Shown piece by piece: positions 1-6,385 of a stretch of DNA of 16,745 nucleotides (positions are counted from its first letter, which is position 1; each line of letters begins with the position of its first letter). A program made the position numbers and the translations under genes. Under the pieces are notes generated by a model, which saw nothing but the letters and a program-made list of their open reading frames with translations, did no database searches and had not been told where the DNA came from. This DNA comes from UBA11475 sp045655805 (GTDB lineage: Bacteria; Bacillota; Clostridia; Christensenellales; Borkfalkiaceae): positions 1-16,745 of the forward strand of contig JAZOPZ010000009.1 in the NCBI GenBank assembly GCA_045655805.1. The letters are read 5' to 3'.

Positions 1-54
1 GCGTTATATTTTGGCTAACGCCAAAGTTATATTAAATAAATCCACAACTTGCCG
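1..54. repeat. Terminal direct repeat, left copy
   Basis: Bases 1-54 are identical to bases 16692-16745, read directly. The repeat lies inside the hairpin array: it contains the TTTGGC-TAAC-GCCAAA hairpin and the central AAATAAATCCACAAC spacer. The window therefore either closes on itself or is bounded by two copies of one interspersed repeat. The chromosomal gene content favours the second reading. Confidence 0.95.
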
Positions 55-159
55 TTAAGCAAATATAACTGCCGATAGGCAATATAACTCGTCGTTAGAC
101 GAATATCACAAATCCGTTTAGGATTTATTTAGTTGCCGAATCCCTTGTAGGGACTCGGC
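10..159. repeat. Array of short hairpins, right part
   Basis: Successive perfect or near-perfect hairpins are visible: 10-25 (TTTGGC/GCCAAA, loop TAAC), 49-62 (TTGC/GCAA), 70-81 (TGCC/GGCA, loop GATA), 89-102 (TCGTC/GACGA, loop GTTA), 110-126 (AAATCC/GGATTT) and 135-159 (11-bp arms with one mismatch, loop TGT). The arms differ from unit to unit, but the DNA between units repeats: AGTTATATT (25-33), then AATATAACT (62-70 and 81-89), then AATATCAC (102-109). The spacer in 25-33 is the reverse complement of those that follow, so the array has inverted overall symmetry. No protein is encoded. It resembles a multi-hairpin intergenic repeat or miniature element. Function is unknown. Confidence 0.8.
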
Positions 160-208
160 TTTCCCACTCTCTTTTCGTTCTTATTTTAAGCCTATATTAT
201 TTCCGTCA

Positions 209-235
209 ACTTTTTGTAAAAATCCACAAAAAAGT
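209..235 (-). terminator. Hairpin downstream of trmL
   Basis: ACTTTTTGT (209-217) pairs with ACAAAAAAGT (226-235) with one bulged base and an 8-nt loop. On the minus strand it lies about 40 nt past the trmL stop and could end the spoVT-to-trmL transcript. It lacks a U-tract after the stem, so it is a weak candidate. Confidence 0.35.
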
Positions 236-249
236 CAATTTTAGTGTTA

Positions 250-274
250 AACGGTATCGTGAAAGTTAACCGTT
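250..274. repeat. AACGGT-N13-ACCGTT repeat, copy 1
   Basis: This is a 6-bp inverted repeat with a 13-nt loop. Its outer edge includes two bases of the trmL stop codon. The loop on the minus strand is TAACTTTCACGAT, sharing TTT at loop positions 5-7 and a final AT with the three other copies (3841-3865, 6361-6385, 10226-10250). Confidence 0.75.
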
Positions 275-770
275 AATCAGGTCTACCGGTCAAATGTCCT
301 TCAGTATTGAATTCCTCGTAACCGATTTGCCTTATAGCTTCGTACACGCCGACTGCTACGGAGTTTGAAAGATTTAGACTGCGAAGTTCACCGATCATAG
401 GAATACGCACGCATTCCGAGTAATGCTCTTTTAAAAGTGGTTCTGGCAATCCCCTGCTTTCTTTACCAAACACCAAAAAGTCGTCGTCCGAATATGTAAT
501 TTGCGTGTGCGTATGTTGAGATTTTGTTGAAAAAAAGTGAAAGTTTTTGCCATTATAAAACTTTTGCAAAACTTCGTCAATACTATCGTAATAATAGATA
601 TTGAGTTTGTCCCAATAATCAAGCCCAGCCCTTTTTAAGTGCTTGTCCGTAATAGTAAAGCCAAGTGGTCTTACCAAATGCAAACTTGCACCGGTAGCGG
701 CGCAAGTTCTTGCAATATTACCCGTATTTTGTGGAATTTCAGGTTCAACCAAAACAATATTAAGTGCCAT
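273..770 (-). CDS. trmL: tRNA (cytidine/uridine-34 2'-O)-methyltransferase TrmL
   Basis: This is a 165-residue SPOUT-superfamily methyltransferase, which places a 2'-O-methyl group from SAM on the wobble base of certain leucine tRNAs in the cytoplasm. The family signatures are all present: PEIPQNTGNIARTCAATG near the N-terminus (the TrmL/YibK start), LVFGKESRGLP near residue 100, and the C-terminal trefoil-knot segment RSLNLSNSVAVGVYEAIRQ that forms the SAM pocket. Length matches single-domain TrmL (about 155-165). The ATG at 770 is preceded by AAAGGA at usual spacing. It lies 20 nt after the nitrilase-like gene and is probably the last gene of the spoVT-headed run. The stop codon TAA merges with repeat copy 1. 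The YibK/CspR name is an equivalent label. Confidence in the family is high, while the exact tRNA target is inferred. Confidence 0.93.
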   Translation of the reverse strand: MALNIVLVEPEIPQNTGNIARTCAATGASLHLVRPLGFTITDKHLKRAGLDYWDKLNIYYYDSIDEVLQKFYNGKNFHFFSTKSQHTHTQITYSDDDFLVFGKESRGLPEPLLKEHYSECVRIPMIGELRSLNLSNSVAVGVYEAIRQIGYEEFNTEGHLTGRPD

Positions 771-790
771 AATTCATCCTTTAAAAAGTA

Positions 791-1462
791 TCAATCGGGG
801 TTGTTTGCGTACCCCCGTTTTTTGTAATAAACTTCGCCGTACACTCTAGTTGCGTTAATCGTAGCGACTGCAATAGGCATACCCGTAGAAAATTCCGTTT
901 CACCCTTACAGTTTGCAATCATAGCAAAGCCGTTTGCACAAAGCGCAATAGGTATACCACATAAAAAAGCCTCTGCCCGAACGACTAATTCGGGAGCAAA
1001 GGAAGAAACCTCGTCAAAAACGCAAATTATAAAATCGGCGTCGCCAACAGCCATTGATTTAACCGCCTCGAACGAATAAATATCTTCACCGACTAACACA
1101 CCGATTTTACCCACGCTTGTTTTATATACGACAAAGTTAACGCCACCCGTGTACTCGCTACCTTCTGCAACGAAAACCGCGTCTGAAACGCCTAGCAGTT
1201 TGCCTTTATCTGCAATAACGGCAGATTTACGATAAGCGCCGTAAGTATCGGTATTGCAACCAGCAATTATTACCCCGCCCACTTCACGCGAAAGTTTAGC
1301 AAGGTCGGAAAAATTTTCAGTCTCGCCAGAAAGTTCGCTTTCGTAACTGACTAGCCCTAACCCACGCGAAGAAAACGCTATTATATTTGCCCCACAAATT
1401 TCGGACAAACTATTTTCCCAAAAAGAAGTGAGTGAGCCTTTCGTCGCAAAACAAATTTTCAT
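791..1462 (-). CDS. Nitrilase-fold protein lacking the catalytic triad
   Basis: This is a 223-residue protein with the carbon-nitrogen hydrolase layout: a strand ending at ANIIAF (25-30), a GVIIAG strand (63-68), KSAVIADKGKLLG (79-91), KIGVLVGEDIYSFEAVKSMA (119-138) and VRAEAFLCGIPIALCAN (161-177), the last matching the usual RAxEN...aN segment. The Glu-Lys-Cys triad is missing: the FPE position reads FSS (30-32), no Lys lies between residues 89 and 113, and the ICYD nucleophile position reads VGED (124-127) with Gly for Cys. It is probably a pseudo-enzyme, perhaps structural or ligand-binding. The family is smaller than active amidases (about 260-280 residues). I chose the ATG at 1462 because AGGGGG lies 7 nt upstream. 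An ATG nine codons earlier would put the SD inside the gene. It sits between dus and trmL. Its function is unknown. Confidence 0.75.
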   Translation of the reverse strand: MKICFATKGSLTSFWENSLSEICGANIIAFSSRGLGLVSYESELSGETENFSDLAKLSREVGGVIIAGCNTDTYGAYRKSAVIADKGKLLGVSDAVFVAEGSEYTGGVNFVVYKTSVGKIGVLVGEDIYSFEAVKSMAVGDADFIICVFDEVSSFAPELVVRAEAFLCGIPIALCANGFAMIANCKGETEFSTGMPIAVATINATRVYGEVYYKKRGYANNPD

Positions 1463-1528
1463 TTGCGCACCCCCTAATATACATAACATAGTATTTAGGA
1501 AGTCGCTTTTTTTGTTACTGCCGTGTTG

Positions 1529-2482
1529 TTAAAGTACGCCGTATTCGTTTTTATCTAACCAAAATTTCAACTCGTCTGTACTTTCGCAAGCATAAAGTTG
1601 CCTATTAAACTCACGCATATTGCGTTTACCTTTAAAATAGTAAACGAAAAACTTGCGCATATTTACCGTAGTGTAACGATCGGAATAGTTTTTTAACATA
1701 TCGTCTATTTGCGTAAAGATAAATTGCTTTAGCGTTAAAGAATTTTTCGCCCCCGTTAGCGTTGAAAACAAAAACGGATTTGCTATTGCGCCACGAGCGA
1801 GCATTACGCCGTCAGCACCAGTCTTTTGCATTAAAATTTCAGCGTCGTCTTCAGTGAATACGCCACCGTTTGCAATTACGGGTATCGACACGGCGTTTTT
1901 TGCTTTATAAATTTCGTCAAAATGAACTTCACCCGAATAGTAAGCCTCTCTAGTTCTACCGTGCACGGTTATAAGACTTGCGCCTGCACCCTCTAACATT
2001 TTTGCGTAATCTTCGGTAATAAAGTTGCCGTTTTCTTTAAGACCTATTCTAATTTTTGCCGTAATCGTTTTACCTGATTTTACGGCGGACTTAACTACGG
2101 CTTCAGCCTTGTGAATATCGGCAAGTAATGCAGAGCCTTCACCGTTTTTGTACACCTTTGGTACGGGACAGCCCATATTTATATCGACTACGTTAAACGG
2201 CGCTAAATCTTCACCAGTTAGTGCTTGATAAATTATATCTGGTTCAGAACCGAAAATTTGCGCGACACAATTATTCTCCCTTGGCGAAACTTCCAACAAC
2301 TTTTTAGTGTTTTCTCCCCCGTAAACTATTCCTTTTGCCGAAACGAGTTCGGTATAAGTAGCGCCTGCGTTCAAAGTAGCACAAAGCCCCCTAAAAGCAT
2401 AGTCGGTATAACCCGCCATCGGTGCTAAAAATACGTTATTTTCCGTTTGGAATTTTGCCGTTTGAATTTTCTTTATCTGCAT
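1529..2482 (-). CDS. dus: tRNA-dihydrouridine synthase (DusB-type)
   Basis: This is a 317-residue FMN-dependent TIM-barrel enzyme that reduces uridine to dihydrouridine in tRNA D-loops using NADPH. Visible features are the N-terminal NNVFLAPMAGYTD (FMN phosphate region), DINMGCPVPKV with catalytic Cys105, TAKIRIG with Lys143, ITVHGRTR with His174, and the phosphate-binding ANGGVF and GADGVMLARGAIANP. A C-terminal helical domain follows. I chose the ATG at 2482 because the protein then starts like DusB relatives, a few residues before the FLAPMAG strand. The longer reading from 2533 adds 17 atypical residues. This start lies 47 nt inside the end of the flippase gene and has no visible SD, so translation is probably coupled. 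The family is certain; the B subtype is the usual one in Gram-positive bacteria. Confidence 0.93.
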   Translation of the reverse strand: MQIKKIQTAKFQTENNVFLAPMAGYTDYAFRGLCATLNAGATYTELVSAKGIVYGGENTKKLLEVSPRENNCVAQIFGSEPDIIYQALTGEDLAPFNVVDINMGCPVPKVYKNGEGSALLADIHKAEAVVKSAVKSGKTITAKIRIGLKENGNFITEDYAKMLEGAGASLITVHGRTREAYYSGEVHFDEIYKAKNAVSIPVIANGGVFTEDDAEILMQKTGADGVMLARGAIANPFLFSTLTGAKNSLTLKQFIFTQIDDMLKNYSDRYTTVNMRKFFVYYFKGKRNMREFNRQLYACESTDELKFWLDKNEYGVL

Positions 2483-3812
2483 ATTTTTTAATATACAATA
2501 AATTAAAAAAACACGCAAGCAAATAACACGCAATGTGTGAAATTACTGCCCCAAAAATATTAATCGACGGCGTTTTTAACAAAAAAAACTCCAAAACAAT
2601 TTTTATTAAACAGCCTAAGACGCAACCGACTATTGCGTGATAAGTTTTATTTTTTGCAATTAGCACGGCGTTAAAAGTTTGCAGTAACGCCGAAAAGATC
2701 ACCATCGGCGAAAGTGCCTTTATTAGCGTGTAAGTTAACACTTGATAATCTCTGCCGAGCCTAGGAAAAAGTATCCTAACGGCTAACGGTGAAAATATAT
2801 AGCAACATAGCGCTCCACATATCGCTAAAACTAGCGTTGAAAGTATTAGTAGCGTAGTTTTATTTCTTGCTCCCGTTTTTGCTGAAAGCACGGGTACGGC
2901 AACTGCTGAAAGCCCGTAGCACACCGAAACGGGCAAATTTATAACCGACATAACTGCCCCTGAAAAAATACCAAAAACCTTTAGCGCATCACTTCTATAC
3001 GCTCCTAAAAAGTTTATAATCAATGAACTATCCGCTATTTGAGAAAGTGGAAAAACTATCGCAAGTGCCGTAATCGGTAAAGCCTTTTTAATAAGCGAAT
3101 TCCGTAGGCTTTTTCTATAAGTTTTATTTTGTTGTTTGGTAATGTTTGACGATACCGTTGTGCCATTTTTATCGTCCAAACGACAAAATCCATCTGCGCA
3201 TTTTTTGCGAGTTAATCCATAGTGCAAAATAAGATAAATAAAGCCGAAAACTTCACTAAAAGTTACGGCAAGCCCTGCCCCGACGACTCGCATTTTGACG
3301 GAATTAAAACTGTAAATTAGCGCTAAACCAACGGCAATTTTGCCACCTTGTTCTATTAGTTGAGATAGCGTAGTTGGAAACATTTTCATTTGACCTTGAA
3401 AATACCCTCTAATCGCCGAGCCAACACCGACAAACACTACCGAAGGGGCAATAACGGCGTAAATATAATAAGCGCCAGCGTTGCCTTGAAAAGTAGCAAG
3501 TGGTTTTGCTAAAATCAGCATAAGCACACTACCTAAAAACCCTAAAGCGCCAAAAACGCGCACGGCACAAGATAAGTAGTCGTCTTTTTTGTTTGGCGAA
3601 CTCGCTATTAGCGACGCCATAGCGTTTGGTACACCAGCCGACGATAAATCAAGTAACATTGCGTACACGGGAAACGCCATTTGATATATGCCAAGTCCCT
3701 CAGCCCCTAATAATGAAGTTAATGGAACGCGATATACTGCCCCTGCTATTTTAGATAAAAATCCACCGAGCGCAATTATAAAAGCGCCTTTATAAATTTT
3801 TGTATTTTGCAT
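2436..3812 (-). CDS. SpoVB/YabM-type MOP-superfamily lipid flippase
   Basis: This is a 458-residue polytopic membrane protein with many hydrophobic segments, about 14 expected, as in MurJ/SpoVB/Wzx flippases. The N-terminus (KGAFIIALGGFLSKIAGAVYRVPL, split by helix 1) and the GLGIYQMAFPVYAMLLDLSSAGVP segment are characteristic of the SpoVB group, which moves lipid-linked peptidoglycan or polysaccharide precursors across the membrane. In B. subtilis the spoVB paralogue yabM directly follows spoVT, as here, which supports a role tied to sporulation or cortex synthesis. Start choice: the ATG at 3812 begins six bases after a strong 11-bp hairpin. A GTG at 3848 would add 12 odd residues encoded by that hairpin. 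Neither has an SD. The 3' end overlaps dus by 47 nt. The exact substrate cannot be read from sequence. Confidence 0.85.
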   Translation of the reverse strand: MQNTKIYKGAFIIALGGFLSKIAGAVYRVPLTSLLGAEGLGIYQMAFPVYAMLLDLSSAGVPNAMASLIASSPNKKDDYLSCAVRVFGALGFLGSVLMLILAKPLATFQGNAGAYYIYAVIAPSVVFVGVGSAIRGYFQGQMKMFPTTLSQLIEQGGKIAVGLALIYSFNSVKMRVVGAGLAVTFSEVFGFIYLILHYGLTRKKCADGFCRLDDKNGTTVSSNITKQQNKTYRKSLRNSLIKKALPITALAIVFPLSQIADSSLIINFLGAYRSDALKVFGIFSGAVMSVINLPVSVCYGLSAVAVPVLSAKTGARNKTTLLILSTLVLAICGALCCYIFSPLAVRILFPRLGRDYQVLTYTLIKALSPMVIFSALLQTFNAVLIAKNKTYHAIVGCVLGCLIKIVLEFFLLKTPSINIFGAVISHIACYLLACFFNLLYIKKYADKENSNGKIPNGK

Positions 3813-3818
3813 ATGTAT

Positions 3819-3848
3819 GTGCCGTATGCAAATATGTGCATACGGCAC
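3819..3848. other. Perfect 11-bp hairpin before the flippase gene
   Basis: GTGCCGTATGC (3819-3829) and GCATACGGCAC (3838-3848) form a perfect inverted repeat with an 8-nt loop. On the minus strand it ends 6 nt before the flippase ATG, with no SD between. It shares its 3838-3848 arm with the AACGGT-type repeat at 3841-3865, so the two hairpins exclude each other. It could be an attenuator, a translation control element or an inserted palindrome. Confidence 0.7.
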
Positions 3849-3865
3849 GATTTGGTGATACCGTT
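3841..3865. repeat. AACGGT-N13-ACCGTT repeat, degenerate copy
   Basis: The arms TACGGC and ACCGTT flank a 13-nt loop ACGATTTGGTGAT, which differs at two positions from the loop of the 10226-10250 copy and has the same orientation. The left arm has diverged and is part of the 3819-3848 hairpin. It lies 6 nt from the spoVT stop. Confidence 0.6.
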
Positions 3866-3871
3866 ATACCG

Positions 3872-4393
3872 TCAGTTTAATCTTTTTGCCAAAATTGATG
3901 CCGTTAAAGAAGTAAGGCGCACGTCCTCTTTAGAGACGGGACTTTCCCCCATAACTATAATATATCCTAAAAGTTCGTCACCGTAAAAAGGGTAAATAAT
4001 TTGCGACGAAAAATGCAACTCTTTAGTTATAAACGGATATAAAATCTGACCACCGTCAGCCTCGTTTAACATAACGGTTTTGCCGTCCACCGCTTTTATA
4101 ACTTCAGACGATAAATTTTCCCCCTCGAGATATTTTAAGGTTGACGCAATAACCTTTTCAGTATCGGTAACGATAACTTCCTTTTCGACACCTTCTTTTA
4201 ACGCGTCGGCAACGCATTTACAAATTTCTTGCGCAGTCGAAAATGGTGAGTATTTTTTAAGAACTAAAGTTTCTTCTTCTGAAAAAAACTCTAACGAATC
4301 CCCAGCCTTAATGCGCATAGTTTTTCTAATTTCTTTTGGCACGACTACTCTGCCAAGTTCGTCAATTCTTCTTATAACTTTCGTTGATTGCAT
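3872..4393 (-). CDS. spoVT: Stage V sporulation protein T (AbrB-type regulator)
   Basis: This is a 173-residue transcription regulator. In B. subtilis (about 178 residues) SpoVT is made in the forespore under sigma-G and tunes sigma-G target genes during spore maturation and germination. Residues 1-50 are the swapped-hairpin AbrB DNA-binding domain with the canonical GRVVVPKEIRKTMRIKAGDSLEF. Residues 55-173 form a GAF-like domain (IVTDTEKVIA, IIYPFYGDELLGYIIVMG) typical of SpoVT and absent from AbrB/Abh. The ATG at 4393 has a perfect AGGAGG (4399-4404) five bases upstream. The stop is TGA. It heads the run spoVT, flippase, dus, nitrilase-like, trmL, and a terminator separates it from mtnN. 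A sigma-G-like promoter is visible upstream. The presence of the gene implies a spore-forming lineage, but does not prove that this strain sporulates. Confidence 0.93.
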   Translation of the reverse strand: MQSTKVIRRIDELGRVVVPKEIRKTMRIKAGDSLEFFSEEETLVLKKYSPFSTAQEICKCVADALKEGVEKEVIVTDTEKVIASTLKYLEGENLSSEVIKAVDGKTVMLNEADGGQILYPFITKELHFSSQIIYPFYGDELLGYIIVMGESPVSKEDVRLTSLTASILAKRLN

Positions 4394-4409
4394 AAAATCC
4401 TCCTATCGA

Positions 4410-4438
4410 TATTTTGCGAATATTTGGAAAAATTATGC
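4410..4438 (-). promoter_or_regulatory. Candidate sigma-G-type promoter of spoVT
   Basis: On the minus strand GCATA (4434-4438), 17 nt, then CAAAATA (4410-4416) resembles the sigma-G consensus (GMATR, 17-18 nt, CATNMTA) with one -10 mismatch. This fits the sigma-G control known for spoVT. The weak point is distance: the predicted start site would fall inside the SD, leaving a very short leader. Confidence 0.35.
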
Positions 4439-4441
4439 AAT

Positions 4442-4465
4442 AAAAAAGCACGGCCTTACCGTGCT
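4442..4465 (-). terminator. Intrinsic terminator of mtnN
   Basis: On the minus strand AGCACGG-TAAGG-CCGTGCT is followed by TTTTTT. A 7-bp GC-rich stem plus U-run lies 11 nt past the mtnN stop. Confidence 0.85.
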
Positions 4466-4476
4466 AGTTTATCAAA

Positions 4477-5166
4477 TTAGTCGTTGAGCATTTTAATTAA
4501 AAGTTCCGAAACTTTTTTAGCGCTTTGTTTTGCAAAAGTAGCAAATTCAACTTTATGCTCGCTCTCACCGTCGTCGGAAATAGAACGCAAAACGGTAAAC
4601 GGTACGCCGTTTATATAAGCGACTTGTCCAATCGGCGCGCCCTCCATTTCAACGCAAAGAGCGCCGAAAGTATCCCTCGCGAACTTTTTGTCTTTTTCTT
4701 CACAAATAAACTTATCGCCCGATGCGATAACGCCGATAACTGCGTTTAAGCCGAGTTCTTCAGCAGATTTTAGCGCCCTGCCTTGCATATAAGCATCCGA
4801 CTTGAAAAAGACTTTGTTTATGCCAGAAATTAACCCTAACGGATCGCCTAGTGCAGAAGTATCCATATCGTGTTGAGCAACTGCCGACGCTATAACGATA
4901 TCTCCGATTTTTGCGTGTGAAACAGACCCTGCCACACCCGTGTTTACAACCCTAGTTACACCGAACTTCAATATAAGGGTTTGCGTAGCAACTGATGCAA
5001 AAACTTTTCCAACGCCCGACTTTACTAAAACGACTTTTGTTTTGCCAATTTTACCTTTGTAAAAAGTCATACCTGAAAATTCACAAGTCTTAACGCCAGT
5101 CATTGACAAAAGAATTTCTTCAATCTCACAATCCATAGCGCCGATAATACCAACTATATCTTTCAT
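4477..5166 (-). CDS. mtnN: 5'-methylthioadenosine/S-adenosylhomocysteine nucleosidase
   Basis: This is a 229-residue cytoplasmic enzyme that removes adenine from methylthioadenosine and S-adenosylhomocysteine, serving methionine salvage, relief of methyltransferase product inhibition and autoinducer-2 precursor supply. The catalytic residues are in place relative to the E. coli enzyme: Glu14 in IGAMDCEIE (E. coli Glu12), Glu175 in VEMEGAPIGQVAY (Glu174) and the general acid Asp198 in RSISDD (Asp197). The ribose/adenine region ASGDKFI (148-154) is also present. Length matches the family. The ATG at 5166 follows AGGTGG at good spacing. It is a single-gene unit with its own promoter at 5194-5222 and terminator at 4442-4465. 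Nothing is anomalous in the protein. Confidence 0.96.
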   Translation of the reverse strand: MKDIVGIIGAMDCEIEEILLSMTGVKTCEFSGMTFYKGKIGKTKVVLVKSGVGKVFASVATQTLILKFGVTRVVNTGVAGSVSHAKIGDIVIASAVAQHDMDTSALGDPLGLISGINKVFFKSDAYMQGRALKSAEELGLNAVIGVIASGDKFICEEKDKKFARDTFGALCVEMEGAPIGQVAYINGVPFTVLRSISDDGESEHKVEFATFAKQSAKKVSELLIKMLND

Positions 5167-5193
5167 TTGTATACCACCTTTTTGATTAATTTA

Positions 5194-5222
5194 ATTGTAA
5201 AGCAAAAAAGTCGTTTAGTCAA
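5194..5222 (-). promoter_or_regulatory. Sigma-A-type promoter of mtnN
   Basis: On the minus strand TTGACT (5217-5222), a 17-nt spacer and TACAAT (5194-5199) each match consensus at five of six positions. The -35 box lies in the loop of the minE terminator hairpin (5204-5230). The leader would be about 20 nt. Confidence 0.75.
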
Positions 5223-5230
5223 GACTTTTT
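5204..5230 (-). terminator. Terminator after minE, overlapping the mtnN promoter
   Basis: On the minus strand AAAAAGTC, a 10-nt loop, and GACTTTTTT form an 8-bp stem with a built-in U-run, 8 nt past the minE stop. The stem is AT-rich and moderately stable. Confidence 0.6.
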
Positions 5231-5238
5231 AAAAACCG

Positions 5239-5475
5239 TTAAGTTGGCGAAATGAAGTTTTTTAATCTTATCGCCTTTGCAACAACTTCTAGCCGAAATA
5301 AAGAACCGTCCTTAACGATAGATAATTGCACCTCTCCTTTAAGGTCGGCGTACTCTGACAACAGTTTATAAAGATCATACTCAACCATACGCTTAAAATC
5401 GTCGCCGACGGTGAGACGGTCTTTTTCTATCACGGATGCTAACCTAACGAGTTTTGCGTTCTTTTTATTTTTCAT
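5239..5475 (-). CDS. minE: Cell division topological specificity factor MinE
   Basis: This is a 78-residue protein. MinE stimulates the MinD ATPase at the membrane, drives Min oscillation and thereby keeps the division site at midcell. It is recognised from the middle and C-terminal topology domain (YDLYKLLSEYADLKGEVQLS, then a FRLEVVAKAIRL strand) and from its position: its ATG overlaps the minD stop by 4 nt (ATGA), so the two are translationally coupled. The N-terminal anti-MinCD part is short (NAKLVRLASVIEKDRLTVGDD), a little below the usual 85-90 residues in total. The TAA stop is followed by CGGTTTTT, which resembles a half-copy of the AACGGT repeat. The sequence is divergent, so context carries part of the call. 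There is no minC nearby. Confidence 0.85.
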   Translation of the reverse strand: MKNKKNAKLVRLASVIEKDRLTVGDDFKRMVEYDLYKLLSEYADLKGEVQLSIVKDGSLFRLEVVAKAIRLKNFISPT

Positions 5476-6260
5476 ATCTTTGCCCTTAAACTGCGACGTA
5501 TACTCCCGCCGAACCCTCTATATTTTTTAGTAGCATCAAACACACCACCTTTGCCCGTATGCATTTTTTTAGCAAGCATATTAAAGGCTTTTTTTGCTGG
5601 TGAACGCCTTAATAGTTCGTTAGTGCTTTCGGTAAGCAAAACGTCGTCTTCTGGAATTACGCCTAAAACTTCGTATTGTAAAAGTTCATAAATATTGTCG
5701 GGAGATAAAACAGCACCGTCCAAAACTAAATCCCCACGCAAGCGATTTATAACAACTCCGATTTTTTCAATACCTAAACTCTTGACGGCACTAATCACCT
5801 TGTCGGCGTCACGCAAACTTGACGGAACGGAATTAATAACAACTATACTTTCGTCAGAACAATTTACAGCCCTTTCAAAGCCGTCGTCAATACCGGCAGG
5901 GCTATCGATTATTATGTAGTCGAAAAGTTTTGAAATAACCGTAAGTGACGCTTTTATCGTTTGTGATGAGTAAAACTGCGTATCGTAAAGTTTGTTGGAC
6001 GGTAAAATATATAAATTATTATAACGCTCAACTTTTATTAGCGCTTGTTTTAGCCTACACCTGCCGTTTAGCACGTCGCATAAATCGTATACGACTTTAT
6101 CTTCCATGCCAAATGAAAGATCTAAATTATTCAAACCAAAATCGCCGTCAACGACTAAAACTTTTAAGTTTAACTCGGCAAAGGCTTTTGCAAGATTATG
6201 CGCCACGGTTGTTTTACCAACCCCACCTTTGCCAGAAACGACTGATATACTTCTTGCCAT
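5472..6260 (-). CDS. minD: Septum site-determining ATPase MinD
   Basis: This is a 262-residue ParA/MinD-family ATPase that binds the membrane as an ATP dimer, recruits its partners and positions the division septum. The deviant Walker A motif GKGGVGKTT (10-18) has the signature Lys11 and Lys16. VLVVDGDFGLNNLDLSFG is switch I, YIIIDSPAGID is Walker B and VVINRL is the base-recognition strand. The last 15 or so residues (YRGFGGSIRRSLRAKI) form a basic amphipathic stretch like the membrane-targeting helix of MinD, which separates it from soluble ParA and FlhG. The ATG at 6260 follows AGAGG. It overlaps minE. A hairpin terminator and repeat copy lie between it and mreB, so it may have its own promoter, but I could not find a convincing one. 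Confidence 0.94.
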   Translation of the reverse strand: MARSISVVSGKGGVGKTTVAHNLAKAFAELNLKVLVVDGDFGLNNLDLSFGMEDKVVYDLCDVLNGRCRLKQALIKVERYNNLYILPSNKLYDTQFYSSQTIKASLTVISKLFDYIIIDSPAGIDDGFERAVNCSDESIVVINSVPSSLRDADKVISAVKSLGIEKIGVVINRLRGDLVLDGAVLSPDNIYELLQYEVLGVIPEDDVLLTESTNELLRRSPAKKAFNMLAKKMHTGKGGVFDATKKYRGFGGSIRRSLRAKI

Positions 6261-6295
6261 ATATACCTCTTCACAAATCGCTTAAAATTTACAAC

Positions 6296-6338
6296 AAAAA
6301 ACGCCGTAAAAACAGGCTTTAAAAGTCGTTTTGACGGC
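6296..6338 (-). terminator. Terminator between mreB and minD
   Basis: On the minus strand GCCGTCAAAAC and GTTTTTACGGC pair over 11 positions with one mismatch around a 14-nt loop, followed by GTTTTTTG. It lies about 45 nt past the mreB stop. If it works fully, minDE need another promoter. It may instead be a partial attenuator. Confidence 0.7.
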
Positions 6339-6360
6339 ATTATTGTCGATTTTGGTTATA

Positions 6361-6385
6361 AACGGTATTGCGAAAATTGACCGTT
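6361..6385. repeat. AACGGT-N13-ACCGTT repeat, copy 2
   Basis: Perfect 6-bp arms flank a 13-nt loop, CAATTTTCGCAAT on the minus strand. As in copy 1, the first arm begins within the TAA stop codon of the upstream gene (mreB). Confidence 0.75.

Noticed and set aside
10..126. CRISPR array
   Set aside because: The conserved parts are only 7-9 nt and switch orientation, and the variable parts are short self-complementary hairpins, not spacers of about 30 nt. No cas genes are present.
2483..2533. Longer dus start at 2533
   Set aside because: It adds a 17-residue hydrophobic stretch not seen in Dus proteins and increases the overlap with the flippase gene.
4580..4616. Further AACGGT/CCGTTT match inside mtnN
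   Set aside because: Loop length and arms do not fit the 25-nt family, and it lies in conserved coding sequence, so it is probably chance.
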